Position numbers and translations under genes: made by a program. From Acidimicrobiia bacterium (GTDB lineage: Bacteria; Actinomycetota; Acidimicrobiia; Acidimicrobiales; Ilumatobacteraceae), in contig JACCUL010000156.1 of NCBI GenBank assembly GCA_013811855.1, positions 1 through 6,339 of the forward strand: a stretch of 6,339 nt of DNA, given 5' to 3'. This document shows, piece after piece, positions 4,229 through 6,339 of the stretch. Position 1 is the first letter of the stretch. Every line of letters starts with the position of its first letter. The notes under the pieces are model-generated. The model did not search any database. It saw only the letters and a list, made by a program, of their open reading frames with translations, and was not told where the DNA came from.

Positions 4229-4921
4229 GTGACCGAGGTCGAGCCGCCCGACGAGCCGCCACCGACCCGCTGGCGCCTCCCCCCGCCGGATCAGGCCGCC
4301 GACGACGGCATCGTCGGCATCGGCGGTGACCTCGAACCGGGCACGCTGCTGGCGGCCTATCGGTCGGGGCTGTTCCCGATGCCGTTCGGTCGGCGGCGCA
4401 TCGCGTGGTTCTCGCCCGACCCGCGGGCGGTGATCCCGCTCGATGGGTTGCGGGTGTCGCGCTCGATGCGCCGCAGCGCCGGCCGTTACGAGATCCGGCG
4501 GGACGAGCGGTTCGCCGAGGTCATGGCCCGCTGCGGCGACGCGGCTCGTCCGGGCGGTTGGATCACGCCGCCGTTCCTCGCCGCGTACCACCGGCTGCAC
4601 GAGCTCGGCTGGGCCCACTCCTTCGAATGCCACGACGCCGACGGCGCGCTCGTCGGCGGCCTGTACGGCGTGCGGGTCGGCGGGCTGTTCGCCGGCGAGT
4701 CGATGTTCCACTCGTCGACGGACGCGTCGAAGGTGGCGCTGATGGCGCTCGTCGACTGGCTGCTGGCGACTGGCGCCGAACTCCTGGACGTGCAGTGGCC
4801 CACGCCGCACCTGATGTCGCTCGGCGCCGTCGCCATCCCCCGCGCCGAGTACCTGCGTCGCCTCGCCCACGTCGTCACGGCTGGCGGCGCGCCGGGTTCC
4901 GGGAGCACACTGCACCCGTGA
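4229..4921 (+). CDS. aat: leucyl/phenylalanyl-tRNA-protein transferase
   Basis: A 230-residue cytoplasmic enzyme that transfers Leu or Phe from its tRNA to the N-terminal Lys or Arg of proteins, marking them for ClpS/ClpAP-type degradation (N-degron pathway). The length matches the family. Visible motifs in order are GIVGIGGDL (27-35), AYRSGLFPM (43-51), WFSPDPRAVIP (60-70), GGWITPPF (109-116), GGLYGV (143-148), the catalytic-region GESMF (E157), and LLDVQWPTPHLMSLGA (185-200), with D187 and Q189 matching the residues implicated in E. coli Aat. A GTG start 10 bases after the hbd stop is used; the first about 20 residues are a proline-rich leader that is not conserved in the family. No ribosome-binding site is seen, so it probably depends on coupling with hbd. 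Its stop overlaps the next start as GTGA. The link to carbon metabolism is positional only. Confidence 0.95.
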   Translation: MTEVEPPDEPPPTRWRLPPPDQAADDGIVGIGGDLEPGTLLAAYRSGLFPMPFGRRRIAWFSPDPRAVIPLDGLRVSRSMRRSAGRYEIRRDERFAEVMARCGDAARPGGWITPPFLAAYHRLHELGWAHSFECHDADGALVGGLYGVRVGGLFAGESMFHSSTDASKVALMALVDWLLATGAELLDVQWPTPHLMSLGAVAIPRAEYLRRLAHVVTAGGAPGSGSTLHP

Positions 4922-6339
4922 CGGATCGCGACCCGCCGTGGATGATGCGGACGTACTCCGGCCACTCGACGGCGGCGGCCTCGAACGCCCTGTACCGCGG
5001 CAACCTGGCCAAGGGCCAGACCGGGCTGTCGATCGCCTTCGACCTGCCGACCCAGACCGGCTACGACCCCGACTCGCCAATGGCGACGGGCGAGGTCGGC
5101 AAGGTCGGCGTGCCCGTCGTGCACCTCGGCCACATGCGGGCGCTGCTCGACGGCATCCCGCCAGGGGAGATGAACACGTCGATGACGATCAACGCCACGG
5201 CGGCGTGGCTGCTCGCGTTGTACGTCGCCAACGCCGACGAGCAGGGCGTGCCATCGACGGCGCTGCGCGGCACGACGCAGAACGACATCGTCAAGGAGTA
5301 CCTGTCCCGCGGGACGCACATCTTTCCACCCGAGCCGTCGCGCCGGCTGATCGTCGACATGGTGACGTGGTGCGCCGAAGCGGCGCCGGCGTGGAACCCG
5401 ATCAACGTCTGCTCGTACCACCTGCAGGAGGCCGGGGCCACGCCGGTGCAGGAGATCGCCTACGCGCTGGCGACGGCCATCGGCGTGCTCGACGCCGTGC
5501 GGGACTCGGGGCAGGTGCCGGCCGATCGGTTCGGGCGGGTGTTCGGGTCGATCTCGTTCTTCGTCAACGCCGGCATCCGCTTCGTCGAGGAGATCTGCAA
5601 GCTGCGGGCCTTCACCGAGATGTGGGACCGCGTCGGTACCGAGCGCTACGGCGTCGCCGACGAGCGCGCCCGCCGCTTCCGCTACGGCGTCCAGGTCAAC
5701 AGCCTGGGACTGACCGAGGCCCAACCCGAGAACAACGTGCAACGGATCGTCCTCGAGATGCTCGCGGTGACGCTGTCCAAGCGGGCGCGGGCCCGCAGCA
5801 TCCAGCTCCCGGCGTGGAACGAGGCGCTCGGGCTGCCCCGGCCTTGGGATCAGCAGTGGTCGCTGCGGATGCAACAGGTGCTGGCCTACGAGTCGGACCT
5901 GCTCGAGCACGAAGATCTGTTCGACGGATCGCCCGTCGTCGAGGCCCGGACGGCCGAACTCGTCGCCGCCGTCCACGCCGAGCTCGACGACGTGCTCGCA
6001 CTCGGCGGGGCCTTCGAGGCCGTCGACGTGCTCAAGTCCCGGCTCGTCACGTCGATGGCGGCGCGGACCCGGCGCATCGAGCGCGGCGAGCAGGTCGTCG
6101 TCGGCGTCAACCGGTTCACCGAGACCGAGCCGTCACCACTCGGTGGGGAGGGCGCCATCCTGCGCGTCGATCCCGGTGTCGAGAAGGAGATGGTCGCGGA
6201 CGTCGAGCGGTGGCGGGCGGCGCGTGATGGTCGCGCCGTCGACGCCGCGCTGGCCGAGCTGCGGCGGGTGGCGACGAGCGGCGAGAACGTGATGCCGGCA
6301 TCGATCGCCCTGGCCCGGGCCGGCGGGACGACCGGGGAG
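4918..6339 (+). CDS. ecm: ethylmalonyl-CoA mutase, N-terminal 474 residues (runs off the window)
   Basis: The coenzyme-B12-dependent mutase converts (2R)-ethylmalonyl-CoA to methylsuccinyl-CoA, the signature step of the ethylmalonyl-CoA pathway for acetyl-CoA assimilation. The open frame from the GTG at 4918 stays open to the last base. The start region PWMMRTYSGHSTAAASNALYR, then FDLPTQTGYDPDSP (41-54), MNTSMTINATAAWLLALY (85-102), NVCSYHLQEAGATP (163-176), and the run QLPAWNEALGLPRPWDQQWS further on, are those of Ecm/MeaA rather than methylmalonyl- or isobutyryl-CoA mutase. Substrate-site equivalents of methylmalonyl-CoA mutase Y89, R207 and H244 are Y13, R131 and H168 at exactly conserved spacing. 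The substrate barrel is covered; the C-terminal B12-binding domain (DxHxxG) lies beyond the edge. The GTG start overlaps the aat stop as GTGA, and a GGGAG motif lies 12 bases upstream. Specificity for ethylmalonyl-CoA is inferred from similarity. Confidence 0.93.
   Translation, partial: MTDRDPPWMMRTYSGHSTAAASNALYRGNLAKGQTGLSIAFDLPTQTGYDPDSPMATGEVGKVGVPVVHLGHMRALLDGIPPGEMNTSMTINATAAWLLALYVANADEQGVPSTALRGTTQNDIVKEYLSRGTHIFPPEPSRRLIVDMVTWCAEAAPAWNPINVCSYHLQEAGATPVQEIAYALATAIGVLDAVRDSGQVPADRFGRVFGSISFFVNAGIRFVEEICKLRAFTEMWDRVGTERYGVADERARRFRYGVQVNSLGLTEAQPENNVQRIVLEMLAVTLSKRARARSIQLPAWNEALGLPRPWDQQWSLRMQQVLAYESDLLEHEDLFDGSPVVEARTAELVAAVHAELDDVLALGGAFEAVDVLKSRLVTSMAARTRRIERGEQVVVGVNRFTETEPSPLGGEGAILRVDPGVEKEMVADVERWRAARDGRAVDAALAELRRVATSGENVMPASIALARAGGTTGE

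Noticed and set aside
5373..5388. Short match (CGCCGAAGCGGCGCCG) in ecm to the end of the repeat array (about 1279-1293)
   Set aside because: It lies within a coding stretch with a conserved reading frame and covers only the junction of the partial repeat; most likely chance in G+C-rich sequence.
4486..5976. Very long open frames antisense to, and out of frame with, aat and ecm
   Set aside because: Arg- and Gly-rich shadow products without family motifs; the frame from 4918 gives a clear ethylmalonyl-CoA mutase.

Overview
This is a chromosomal window of very high G+C content with GTG as well as ATG starts, tightly packed genes, several overlapping stop/start codons and few Shine-Dalgarno sites. 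Together with the gene content (an RsiG-type coiled-coil protein, a membrane-anchored PpiB-type cyclophilin, an ethylmalonyl-CoA mutase), this points to an actinobacterium. A deep-branching group such as Acidimicrobiia is plausible, but the placement is an inference, not a proof.

Left part, minus strand (1-1077): three genes read leftward in one tightly coupled unit. They are a MoaD/ThiS-type ubiquitin-fold sulfur carrier, an RsiG-like anti-sigma/c-di-GMP-sensor homologue, and an XRE-family regulator cut off by the window edge. The first two overlap by 4 bases (ATGA) and the next two by 7 bases (ATGGTGA). The RsiG-like protein carries two slightly degenerate copies of the signature E-x3-S-x2-R-x3-Q-x3-D.

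Divergent intergenic region (1078-1312): it holds two nearly identical 83-bp tandem units plus a 16-bp third start. Each full unit can fold into a long G+C hairpin. The array sits between the putative promoters of the leftward operon and of a rightward gene for a membrane-anchored, extracytoplasmic cyclophilin (1313-2182).

Middle (2208-3324): a leftward gene for a peptidase S51 / class-I glutamine-amidotransferase-like protein converges on the cyclophilin gene. It diverges, across only 40 bp, from a rightward hemerythrin-like HHE protein.

Right part, plus strand (3337-6339): a perfect 16-bp palindrome next to a -10-like hexamer precedes a three-gene run. This encodes a 3-hydroxyacyl-CoA dehydrogenase with all four catalytic residues, leucyl/phenylalanyl-tRNA-protein transferase (Aat), and the first 474 residues of ethylmalonyl-CoA mutase, which runs off the window. 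The dehydrogenase and the mutase fit the ethylmalonyl-CoA route of acetyl-CoA assimilation; Aat is an odd passenger, tied to the mutase by a GTGA overlap. No tRNA, rRNA, CRISPR array, insertion sequence or phage gene was seen. The most interesting leads are the RsiG-like operon, the hairpin repeat array between divergent promoters, and the palindromic operator with a cofactor-switched dehydrogenase at the head of the ethylmalonyl-CoA operon.
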